A stretch of 28,466 bases of DNA, taken from the IMG/VR virus record IMGVR_UViG_3300032278_000087, positions 1 to 28,466 of that record; one strand, 5' to 3'. The notes under the pieces were generated by a model. It had not been told where the DNA came from. It made no database searches and saw only the letters and a list, made by a program, of their open reading frames with translations. The stretch is from a virus. Position numbers and translations under genes: made by a program. Positions 21,374 through 28,466 of this stretch are shown in pieces; the first letter of the stretch is position 1, and each line of letters starts with the position of its first letter.

Positions 21374-23196
21374 ATGACTATCTCTATATCCTCTTTCTGA
21401 CCATTATCATTATCACCTTCGTATAAATCAAAATCAAAATTATCTAATTGTTCAGATCCATTATGACCAGTATTTTTTATATCATCCGCTAATTCTCTCA
21501 AAACTGAATCTACTTCTTGTTGATCCATTTCATTCATTTTCTTTGTTTTCTTTGTTTTGGGTGGTTTCTTACTTTTATCTGGTGACATACTAGCATCATA
21601 TCCAGCTTCTAATGTTGGATCATATTGCCATGCCATATCTCCTCCACCATCAGGCTCCATTCCTGGCTCTGCACCCATTCCACCTTTACCAAGATCAGCT
21701 AATTCTCTTTCTTTATCAAGCTCTTTCTTCATCTCTCCATCAAGTCGTTTAATTTCTTCATCTGTCTGTTGTAATACTTCACGTCTAATATAATCAATCG
21801 AATAAAATTTTCCTGTAAACTCACTTACTTCTGAAGCCAACCTCAATCTTTCTCCTAAAATTTCTTGTGCTTTAACTTCCCTATAGTAAGAATCTTCAGC
21901 CCACTTATAAAACATTTTATCTTTAATGGGTTGCCATTCTTCTTCGGCTATAATACCTTTCAAAATCAATTGTGTTCTGAGTATAGTATCAAACAGATCT
22001 AAAAATTTGTTCCTAAGTCTTAATATAAACTTAGAAAATTTAAGTTCATCCCGTGTAACTTCAGAATCTCGACCTAAACTAAAACTATTATCTTCCATTA
22101 GCCTACTTGACGGAACATTCAACGATTTATATAATTTAGTTTGAAAATATGAAATATCTTCTAATTCACCCAAATTCTGACCGCCTGGAAGTGTGTCAAT
22201 TTCTGTTCCCCGACCACCTTCTCTACGTGGCAACCAATAATCTTCCATCATATTTAGATGTTTCCTATCATCCTTAATTTCACCCGTAACTGCATCATAG
22301 ACTAACTTATTTTTATGTTGAATCATCATATCTCTAAGGTATTGTTCTGCCTTAGCTTTGGGTAAGTTACCAACATCAATATAAAATATTCTACGTTCTG
22401 GTGCACGTGCAATACGATATATAACAAGTGCATCTTCCATCATTCTAAGTTGATTCATAGGTTTAATAGCTTTGTGTAAGTAACTGACTATTGCACCATT
22501 TGCATGATCATACAAACCAGACGTAGCCATTGCAATTGAATCAGGAGTAACCTTTACTCCACTAACAGCCTGAGTATGATCATGAATACCAGCATCATCA
22601 TAGACATAAAACTCTACAGTTTTCTTGACCATATCTACGCCGGTTTCATTCTGTTCTCTTACAATTTCTCTAATTTTTCTAATTTTTCTAGGATCTATAT
22701 ATCTTAATTCTTGAATACCTTTTTTTATATTTTTTTCATCTACTATCATATGAAAATATGTTTTACCATCCACATACCATTTTCGGAAAATATCGTGAGC
22801 GTCTACTTGAAAATTCATCATGTTTAGAACATCTTGAAATTCCAAGTAGATTTTCTCTTTTATTTTATCAGATAAATGTTTTGCTTCAGATAATTCTAAT
22901 TCTACTGCTACTTTGTAACCATCCATAACGATAGCTTCATTCACAATATCTTCAATCGCAGCTTCACACTCTGGTTGTATGGCAAGTTCACGATACTTGG
23001 TTATTAACTCAACTTCATTTCGGATCGTTCCCTCAAAGTCAAGATAAGTACCATAAGCACCACCTACTTCTAAATTTACCGCACCATCATCTGGTGGCGG
23101 TGGGGCAAAACTTTCTAAGTCTTTTTTGCCTTTACCGACCTTATACCCCAATAATTTTTCTGGTAGCCATTGTGACCAAGCTTCTAATAAATTCAT
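21370..23196 (-). CDS. 20: Portal vertex protein gp20
   Basis: A 608-residue homologue of T4 gp20 (524 residues). Landmarks include YRELAIQPECEAAIEDIVNEA (68-88), YIDPRKIRKIREIV, APERRIFYIDVGNLPKAKAEQYL, the stretch DRKHLNMMEDYWLPRREGGRG followed by EIDTLPGGQNLGELEDI, and LYKSLNVPSSRL. The dodecameric ring initiates head assembly, passes DNA, and binds the terminase and neck. The tail beyond residue 500 is Gly/Asp/Lys-rich and longer than in T4 (KKPPKTKKTKKM, then an acidic end). ATG at 23196. It is followed through an ATGA overlap by the collagen-like gene. Confidence 0.97.
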   Translation of the reverse strand: MNLLEAWSQWLPEKLLGYKVGKGKKDLESFAPPPPDDGAVNLEVGGAYGTYLDFEGTIRNEVELITKYRELAIQPECEAAIEDIVNEAIVMDGYKVAVELELSEAKHLSDKIKEKIYLEFQDVLNMMNFQVDAHDIFRKWYVDGKTYFHMIVDEKNIKKGIQELRYIDPRKIRKIREIVREQNETGVDMVKKTVEFYVYDDAGIHDHTQAVSGVKVTPDSIAMATSGLYDHANGAIVSYLHKAIKPMNQLRMMEDALVIYRIARAPERRIFYIDVGNLPKAKAEQYLRDMMIQHKNKLVYDAVTGEIKDDRKHLNMMEDYWLPRREGGRGTEIDTLPGGQNLGELEDISYFQTKLYKSLNVPSSRLMEDNSFSLGRDSEVTRDELKFSKFILRLRNKFLDLFDTILRTQLILKGIIAEEEWQPIKDKMFYKWAEDSYYREVKAQEILGERLRLASEVSEFTGKFYSIDYIRREVLQQTDEEIKRLDGEMKKELDKERELADLGKGGMGAEPGMEPDGGGDMAWQYDPTLEAGYDASMSPDKSKKPPKTKKTKKMNEMDQQEVDSVLRELADDIKNTGHNGSEQLDNFDFDLYEGDNDNGQKEDIEIVI

Positions 23197-23208
23197 ATAA
23201 TTTTTTAC

Positions 23209-23823
23209 CTATACGGTTGGTGCACCCACAAAAGTTTCATGAGCACCTGCAGCTGTTAAATTACTAGACGTTGTAGTCTCCAATGCAACAGACTCCCACC
23301 AATCAAATGCCCATGTAACTGGAAATTCTTGGATAGAACCATTTTCAGACCAATCCAATGTAATTTCTCCAATCGTGTGTGGCCATGCATTAACCATAAC
23401 ATATTTACGAATCACTTCTCCGCTCATACCATATTGTTCAATTTGAGCTTCCACATAATAAGCGTTATTATTGGTTTGATTAGTAGAATGACCATTAATA
23501 GCATCAGACCACGCTTCCATCCAATCACGAACCTTAAAATCTTCATCATTAGTAATTGTTGTTTCCCAATCATCAAAAGTACGACCGCCAGGAACTCTAA
23601 AAGTCCTTCCGTAGAAAGGTACTTCTACTGGTTCAATAGTACTAGGTGGAATAGTAGTCGCTTTAGCACTTAATCCAAACTTATAGCTTGAACTACCAGT
23701 ACCAGTTCCAAGATGACCACCCAATGCCAATCCTGATGGAACTGGAATTATAACCTTAAATAAGTTAGCTCTTGCACCACCATATTCTAAAGCTTGTCTG
23801 AAATCTCCTATACTAAATGCCAT
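23209..23823 (-). CDS. 19: Tail tube protein gp19
   Basis: A 204-residue protein (T4 gp19 is 163) of the contractile-tail tube family. It starts FSIGDFRQALEYGGARANLFKV and has LSAKATTIPPSTIEPVEVPFYGR, FDDWETTITNDEDFKVRDWMEAW and EFPVTWAFDWWES near the end. It stacks as hexameric rings inside the sheath. The extra length relative to T4 is partly a Gly/Ser loop after residue 32 and a Thr/Ala-rich C-terminus. It follows gene 18 after 13 bases and precedes gene 20. Confidence 0.96.
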   Translation of the reverse strand: MAFSIGDFRQALEYGGARANLFKVIIPVPSGLALGGHLGTGTGSSSYKFGLSAKATTIPPSTIEPVEVPFYGRTFRVPGGRTFDDWETTITNDEDFKVRDWMEAWSDAINGHSTNQTNNNAYYVEAQIEQYGMSGEVIRKYVMVNAWPHTIGEITLDWSENGSIQEFPVTWAFDWWESVALETTTSSNLTAAGAHETFVGAPTV

Positions 23824-23836
23824 TTTATTTTACTCC

Positions 23837-25420
23837 TTATACTGCCCCTACGATTTCTGAAAAACTAACACCAGTTTTAACTGCAACGAAATTCAACTGA
23901 ATGAAATTAATAGAACGAGATGGTTTAACAAAAATATCTCCAACAAATTCATTTCTATCAATAACTTCTGGTGTATTATTTGAATCATCACATACTAGTA
24001 AATAGTCATAAATTCCTCTACGTGCTTTAACATCTCTTAGAAATGGATCTACCATAGAACGGAATTGACCCCTAGTAAATTCATCATTAAATTCAAATAA
24101 CGAATACTTTGATGCACTTGAAATCGCTTTCTCTATTACAATAAACAATCTACGAACATTCAATCTATCAAAGGCACTAGGTTTTGTTTGTAATGTTTTG
24201 TCTCCAAACAGAACATAACCTTCGCCTGGGAAAGATGATACTGGATTAACGTTATTTTTGTATAGAGTATCTCTGGATGTTTGATTTGGATCAAACAACA
24301 ATCCAGCACAATTTCTAATCTGACCTCTATTAAATCCAGCTGGACTGTACCACGGCTCACGATTATTATCTGTAGATACACATAATCCCGCGATATCACC
24401 ATTCAAAGGTACTTTAACCCAAGTGTCGTTGTATTTATCATACATTTTTTTCCATCCAGAATCCATGAATCCATAGGAATTTAACGGAGATAAAGTATTT
24501 TTATAAGTAACAACATCACTAGATTTAGTTGACTGATCACTATTAGTATTAACATCACCCTTTTCTGGAGAAACAAATGCTACACAATCTTTTCTGGCAG
24601 TAGCCAATTCGATAGCACCAGCTGCACCATCAACACCACTAATAACCAACGATAGATCTACTTGTTCTGTATCTTCAAATAATTCATAGTCTTTAGTTAC
24701 AGCATCTCCATTTGCACCACTACTAAGAGCAACTGTTTGATACCCATCACCAGCAAAGTCTTCCACTGTTATATTAGCACTACCAGTATACACATACTCA
24801 GATTTCTCATTTAATATGTTTTTATAATAATTACTATTACCACTATCATCTTTACTAGAACTAGCTGTGTCTAACCAATAAAATGTTTCAACAACATTCT
24901 CTGGTTTAACCTCACCAATTACAATTATAATATGACAAGCTGTAGTATCTGCATCTTCTATTTTTGGTGCATTATATAGTTTACCCTCTGCATCTACATC
25001 ATGCCTTGAATCTAAAATAACAACCGTTATATCATTACCCCAATCACCTGCAGTTCTAGCCGCAAATGTAATATCACTATAAGTACCAACTTCAAAATCC
25101 TCTTTACTCTTTATCAATGCAGGTGTTCCACTTGCATCACATGAATTTAATGCATTTGAAGGTGCATTCCTAACTACTTGAATGTTACCACCATAAGCCA
25201 AAAAACTAGAAATTGCCAACCAATCACTGTCATTAGATCCTGTAACAGGTTTACCAAAAATTTTGACTAAATCATTTTCTGATCCAATATTAACTATCTT
25301 ATCTACGGGCCCTTTGCTGAAATATCCAGCAAATCCCGCATCTGAAACTGACGCAATTGGAATTGTAGTCGATAAATCTACTTCCGATACTGATACGCCA
25401 GGACTTACTTGAAATGCCAT
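23837..25420 (-). CDS. 18: Tail sheath protein gp18
   Basis: A 527-residue contractile sheath protein (T4 gp18 is 659, so one outer domain is smaller). It begins FQVSPGVSVSEVDLSTTIP and has GYFSKGPVDKIVNIGSENDL, WYSPAGFNRGQIRNC, LNVRRLFIVIEKAI and the C-terminal RSINFIQLNFVAVKTGVSF. The conserved C-terminal core forms the sheath mesh, and the middle (about 130-290) is the variable exposed part. ATG at 25420 has AAGGAG ahead. A perfect late promoter lies in the 82-base gap upstream, starting a late unit for tail and portal genes. Confidence 0.97.
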   Translation of the reverse strand: MAFQVSPGVSVSEVDLSTTIPIASVSDAGFAGYFSKGPVDKIVNIGSENDLVKIFGKPVTGSNDSDWLAISSFLAYGGNIQVVRNAPSNALNSCDASGTPALIKSKEDFEVGTYSDITFAARTAGDWGNDITVVILDSRHDVDAEGKLYNAPKIEDADTTACHIIIVIGEVKPENVVETFYWLDTASSSKDDSGNSNYYKNILNEKSEYVYTGSANITVEDFAGDGYQTVALSSGANGDAVTKDYELFEDTEQVDLSLVISGVDGAAGAIELATARKDCVAFVSPEKGDVNTNSDQSTKSSDVVTYKNTLSPLNSYGFMDSGWKKMYDKYNDTWVKVPLNGDIAGLCVSTDNNREPWYSPAGFNRGQIRNCAGLLFDPNQTSRDTLYKNNVNPVSSFPGEGYVLFGDKTLQTKPSAFDRLNVRRLFIVIEKAISSASKYSLFEFNDEFTRGQFRSMVDPFLRDVKARRGIYDYLLVCDDSNNTPEVIDRNEFVGDIFVKPSRSINFIQLNFVAVKTGVSFSEIVGAV

Positions 25421-25486
25421 TTTCTTTTTCTCCTTATCTGTTAAGATTTAAAATTAAACTACCCTAAGTGTTTATATCTCTATGTT

Positions 25487-25494
25487 TATTTATA
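25487..25494 (-). promoter_or_regulatory. T4-type late promoter before gene 18
   Basis: Perfect TATAAATA on the minus strand in the gap between genes 17 and 18, nine bases after the gene 17 stop and 67 bases before the gene 18 ATG. No terminator hairpin is visible in the gap. Confidence 0.85.
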
Positions 25495-25502
25495 AAAAAT
25501 GA

Positions 25503-27110
25503 TTATTCCACCACTTGCCATCGTTGACCCGTTGAATCAGTAAACGATTCATTTTCCAATCCAGTGGTAATAAATCCAAAGGGCGTTAAATCTTCTTCAA
25601 TTTCTCTGATTTTATTATAATACATCTGTTCACGTAGCTCCTGATCCATCAATTCCTTGAAATATCGTTGCTGTGCACACCACGCAAATAATACTAATGT
25701 CATCACCAAATCATCATGACAACCTTCCGACGCTGCATAACTCTTTCCTCTCACACAAAATGAAGTTAATTCAGCTATTGTATCAAAATCGAGAATCAAT
25801 AATTGATCTTCTTCAATCAAATCTTTGAGAGTAGAACAACCTATACGTTTTACCTGTGCTGTAGTTCTTAGACCTATACTAGTATTCTTAGCGAAACCAG
25901 CAGATACTATTTGTCCTTTTCTTCCCTTGACTGTTGAACTAATCATATTTTCATATTCAAAATCATGATATAATGAATCAGCTACCTGTCCACCAATATC
26001 ATTACATTCTACTAATACCATTGCTTCTCTGTAATATTGAGCAACTTTATATATCACATCTGGGTACAAAATAGGGGAAATTTCATTACTTCTATATTTC
26101 GCGACTAACTTATAGGGTGCCTGAGTAACATCAACCACCGTAAATGCTGAATAATCCTTACCAGCCCCTCTTGCCACATCAGCTGCTATGAAATAATCAT
26201 GATTAGGTTTTGGATGTTCCCAAATTGAATATCCATCCTTATGTTGTATTGGATTCCTAAACGCTAACGATCTCAATTTAGATGGTGAAATCAATGTGTC
26301 AGATGACCCAATAAACTCAGTTTCAAATTCTACTCTAAACTGATCCTCACTAGTATTTCTTATTGTCTGATCTCTCCATTCCTCATCTCTGCCCGGAACT
26401 TGTGACCAATGAACATCAACCGTTTTATAGTCGTTTCTACCTTCTTCTGCATCAGTCCATAATCGGTAAAATTGATTCATTCCGTTAGGAGTAGAAACAA
26501 TAAAAACCTTTGTCGTATTCCCTGATGAAATAGTAGGATAAACAGATCTGAAAAACTCATCTGCTATATTAGCAGGAACAAACGCAAATTCATCCAAAAA
26601 TATAATATTATAGGTACTACCCCGAACTGCAGAAGATGAAGTAGCAGAAGCAATAATTTTAGACCCATTTTCTAATTCAATATCTCCCTTATTCCAAACC
26701 ACAACACCTTGTTGTAACCACATGGGTAAATGTTCATACGCTAGTTGAAGTCTTGACATCAACTCTCTCGCAGTAGAACCTTTATTGGCCAAAATAGCCA
26801 TCCGTGTGTCCTGATTGAATAGTGCGTAGTGTAAAAGAAATGCAATAATGGTGGTGGATTTTCCTGTCTGACGAGGCATCTTACATATCACAAATCTGTT
26901 ATCATGGAATTTTTCTATCATTTCCTCTTGAAAATCCCACAATCCAAAATCTACTAATCCTTTATCTACATGAACAATTTTAATATAATTCTTAATAAAA
27001 TATACAGGATCATCAGCACACTTTAAGTATTCATCAACCTGTTCAGCCGTAAAATCTACTGTAACACCTTTCCGTTTAAGGTTAGGATTTCCTAAATATA
27101 CTTCACTCAT
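25503..27110 (-). CDS. 17: Terminase large subunit gp17
   Basis: A 535-residue packaging motor (T4 gp17 is 610). The ATPase half has Walker A MPRQTGKST (78-86), Walker B IIFLDEFAF (169-177) and the coupling motif FIVSTPNG (203-210). The nuclease half has the catalytic AADVARG (309-315, D311), VLVECNDIGG and CHDDLVMTLVL near the end. It cuts concatemeric DNA and pumps it into the prohead through the portal. The start overlaps the gene 16 stop by eight bases, with AGGAAA ahead of the ATG. Confidence 0.98.
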   Translation of the reverse strand: MSEVYLGNPNLKRKGVTVDFTAEQVDEYLKCADDPVYFIKNYIKIVHVDKGLVDFGLWDFQEEMIEKFHDNRFVICKMPRQTGKSTTIIAFLLHYALFNQDTRMAILANKGSTARELMSRLQLAYEHLPMWLQQGVVVWNKGDIELENGSKIIASATSSSAVRGSTYNIIFLDEFAFVPANIADEFFRSVYPTISSGNTTKVFIVSTPNGMNQFYRLWTDAEEGRNDYKTVDVHWSQVPGRDEEWRDQTIRNTSEDQFRVEFETEFIGSSDTLISPSKLRSLAFRNPIQHKDGYSIWEHPKPNHDYFIAADVARGAGKDYSAFTVVDVTQAPYKLVAKYRSNEISPILYPDVIYKVAQYYREAMVLVECNDIGGQVADSLYHDFEYENMISSTVKGRKGQIVSAGFAKNTSIGLRTTAQVKRIGCSTLKDLIEEDQLLILDFDTIAELTSFCVRGKSYAASEGCHDDLVMTLVLFAWCAQQRYFKELMDQELREQMYYNKIREIEEDLTPFGFITTGLENESFTDSTGQRWQVVE

Positions 27111-27513
27111 TTTCCTGTCGTCTTTGCTTCAACATCTGTTGTAATTCTTTGGTAGACCCCACAAACATTGTATTATTTGTAACATTCGTAGGCTTGGATG
27201 TACCTTTTAACTTATCTACTGTCAATTGAAGTTCCATCAAATCCTTATTCAATTCACCTACATTTTTCAATAGTTGTGCAGTAACCTCATATGCTCTTGG
27301 ATGTTGACCTTCTTGAGCAATCTGTAATGAAGATTCTATAGCACTGGTTCCTTTCTCGATCAAATCATAATAGTTAGATCTAGTATACTGATAATCCTTA
27401 CTTACATCTTCTGCTCTTTCTACAACTTCGGGCGGAGTTTCATTTACTTCTACAATCTCTGCAGTAACTTCTTCTGTAATATCAAAAATTTCATCTAAGT
27501 TTTCGTTTTTCAT
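27103..27513 (-). CDS. 16: Terminase small subunit gp16
   Basis: A 136-residue, largely helical protein directly upstream of gene 17 (T4 gp16 is 164). The central part, DYQYTRSNYYDLIEKGTSAI then LQIAQEGQHPRAYEVTAQLL, and the following helix GELNKDLMELQLTVDKLKG fit the oligomer-forming core of T4-like small terminases. It recognises DNA and stimulates the gp17 ATPase. The acidic N-terminus (DEIFDITEEVTAEIVEVNE) is unremarkable. The start overlaps the gene 15 stop as ATGA (27510-27513). Confidence 0.92.
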   Translation of the reverse strand: MKNENLDEIFDITEEVTAEIVEVNETPPEVVERAEDVSKDYQYTRSNYYDLIEKGTSAIESSLQIAQEGQHPRAYEVTAQLLKNVGELNKDLMELQLTVDKLKGTSKPTNVTNNTMFVGSTKELQQMLKQRRQENE

Positions 27514-28268
27514 GAATCTATCCTATATGTCATGGTAGTACCAGCTTCTGTAGTTTCTGATGTAACAGCAGGATTTTCATCTATATTAGGTACACCATCC
27601 AGATAAGGAATCTCACTTTCTAAATCCTGTTCTGAATATGAATGTGTAATAGCTTTGGTAATTTTCTTTTCGTCTGTCTGTAATCCATAAAAATAAGTAT
27701 GTAAAGTAAAATTAAATGTCCATTCTATCCTACGTCTAGCATCCATATCACCTTCCCAACCATCCTCTGCGGCAAAATCTACCAACACAATAGGCATGTC
27801 ATATGGTAAAACATCATTAACACTAACCGTTAAATCAGGTGTAAAATATGGAACAATCTGCTCTATTATCTTATACCCATCCTCTGCCTTTCCGACAAAC
27901 AAATACAGAGAAAAATCTAAGGTATACGGAACTCTCATAAACTGTCTCTTATGCATATCCGCATCATCAGAAACAGTAACTATTTTCTGTAGACTATTTA
28001 ATTTTCTGGTAGAATCATATGAAATACCTGTATTTTCGAATGCCAATCTAGGAGCTGTGACTTGAACCTCCGCAGAAGTATAAGACTGTGCTTGAGTAGC
28101 TAGATACCTTTGTCTGAACTTATCCTTCTGTGCATAGTGAATAGGAACTTTAATAGTAGTAATATTAGAACTAGAATCCTCTCGTTCTATACTGATATTA
28201 TTAAACAAAGTACCAAAAACAGTTACTGCTTTCTTAATAGTACCATGATAAAACGGTGTACCAACCAT
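27510..28268 (-). CDS. 15: Tail sheath stabiliser / tail terminator gp15
   Basis: A 252-residue protein (T4 gp15 is 272). It begins GTPFYHGTIKKAVTVFGTLF, followed by NNISIERED and IKVPIHYAQKDKFRQRY; T4 has FYNSSFRRYATLMGDLFSNI and IRVPITYASKEHF. gp15 forms the hexameric ring on top of the tail that attaches to the neck of the filled head. Its ATG overlaps the gene 14 stop as TAATG, and it couples to gene 16 by ATGA, so genes 14 to 17 form one translational chain. Confidence 0.95.
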   Translation of the reverse strand: MVGTPFYHGTIKKAVTVFGTLFNNISIEREDSSSNITTIKVPIHYAQKDKFRQRYLATQAQSYTSAEVQVTAPRLAFENTGISYDSTRKLNSLQKIVTVSDDADMHKRQFMRVPYTLDFSLYLFVGKAEDGYKIIEQIVPYFTPDLTVSVNDVLPYDMPIVLVDFAAEDGWEGDMDARRRIEWTFNFTLHTYFYGLQTDEKKITKAITHSYSEQDLESEIPYLDGVPNIDENPAVTSETTEAGTTMTYRIDS

Positions 28269-28466
28269 TAAAATTCTCCAAATGGATTATCTTCTGTGAA
28301 ATCCAGTAAACTAGTGCCTTCTGTTTGAAATGTTTCAGCTTGATCAAATGGATTGACTGTATTATCTTCGTCTATGTTTTCAATCTGTTGTAATGCCGCT
28401 GTTTGTTTAGCTAACATACTACTAACATCAACCAAATCTCCTTCACTATCATATAACTCTAAATTG
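28268..28466 (-). CDS. 14: Neck protein gp14, C-terminal fragment (cut by window edge)
   Basis: An open frame enters from the right edge and gives 65 residues before TAA (28268-28270). The end is acidic with two NPF motifs (NTVNPFDQAETFQTEG and ending FTEDNPFGEF). The call as gp14, a head-completion neck protein, rests on its place directly before gene 15 (TAATG overlap), which is the T4 order, and not on clear sequence likeness. The start and most of the protein lie outside the window. Confidence 0.65.
   Translation of the reverse strand, partial: NLELYDSEGDLVDVSSMLAKQTAALQQIENIDEDNTVNPFDQAETFQTEGTSLLDFTEDNPFGEF

Noticed and set aside
16262-24402. Open frames of 60-114 codons antisense to or in other frames of structural genes (for example plus strand 16262-16522 and 23329-23673, minus strand 24160-24402).
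   Set aside because: They lie wholly inside well-supported genes, lack ribosome sites and give low-complexity, non-protein-like sequences; they are shadow frames.
1-28466. tRNA, rRNA, CRISPR, insertion sequence or phage attachment sites.
   Set aside because: No cloverleaf-like run, repeat-spacer array, transposase or integrase was seen on either strand.

Overview
The window is a contiguous block of the core genome of a T4-like myovirus (tailed, contractile phage). Every convincing gene lies on the minus strand, so the transcript order runs from high to low coordinates. The gene order is 14-15-16-17-18-19-20-(collagen-like)-67-(unknown)-21-22-23-3-uvsY-uvsW-55-(small)-47-46-(HNH)-[inserted cassette]-45-(small)-44-62-regA-hsp20-43. 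This is the order I know from marine T4-like phages (cyanophage and pelagiphage relatives). The sequence is AT-rich and shows no tRNA, photosynthesis gene or other reliable host marker, so the host stays open.

Right half (about 28.5 to 15.5 kb): virion assembly. The end of the neck protein gp14 is followed by gp15, both terminase subunits, tail sheath, tail tube, portal, prohead core proteins, prohead protease, scaffold, major capsid protein and tail completion protein gp3. T4-type late promoter boxes (TATAAATA on the minus strand) stand before genes 18, 22 and 3, and a hairpin terminator follows gene 23. A collagen-like protein and a beta-rich protein of unknown function are interleaved among the head genes.

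Middle (about 15.5 to 9.7 kb): recombination and late transcription. uvsY, uvsW, the late sigma factor gp55 and the gp47/gp46 nuclease, with one small unknown gene and a free-standing HNH endonuclease at the end.

Cassette (about 9.45 to 3.67 kb): the accessory part and the most interesting one. It has its own sigma70-type promoter and encodes, in order, an unknown 216-residue protein, a C5-cytosine DNA methyltransferase, a TET/JBP-like 2-oxoglutarate/Fe(II) dioxygenase, a HAD-phosphatase/small-molecule-kinase fusion, a small cytidylyltransferase and a GT-B-like glycosyltransferase. From the methyltransferase on, genes overlap by the stop/start TAATG or by 8 bases. I read this as a post-replicative DNA hypermodification pathway: cytosine to 5-methylcytosine to 5-hydroxymethylcytosine, then a sugar and/or a CDP-activated group. 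The chemistry of the last steps is inference.

Left end (about 3.6 kb to 1): replisome operon (clamp, clamp loader, RegA) behind a second, near-identical sigma70-type promoter, then a small heat-shock protein, a hairpin and the N-terminal part of DNA polymerase gp43. A 33 to 35 base element recurs three times in gaps, upstream of hsp20, the cassette and gene 55; it is not explained by any gene.
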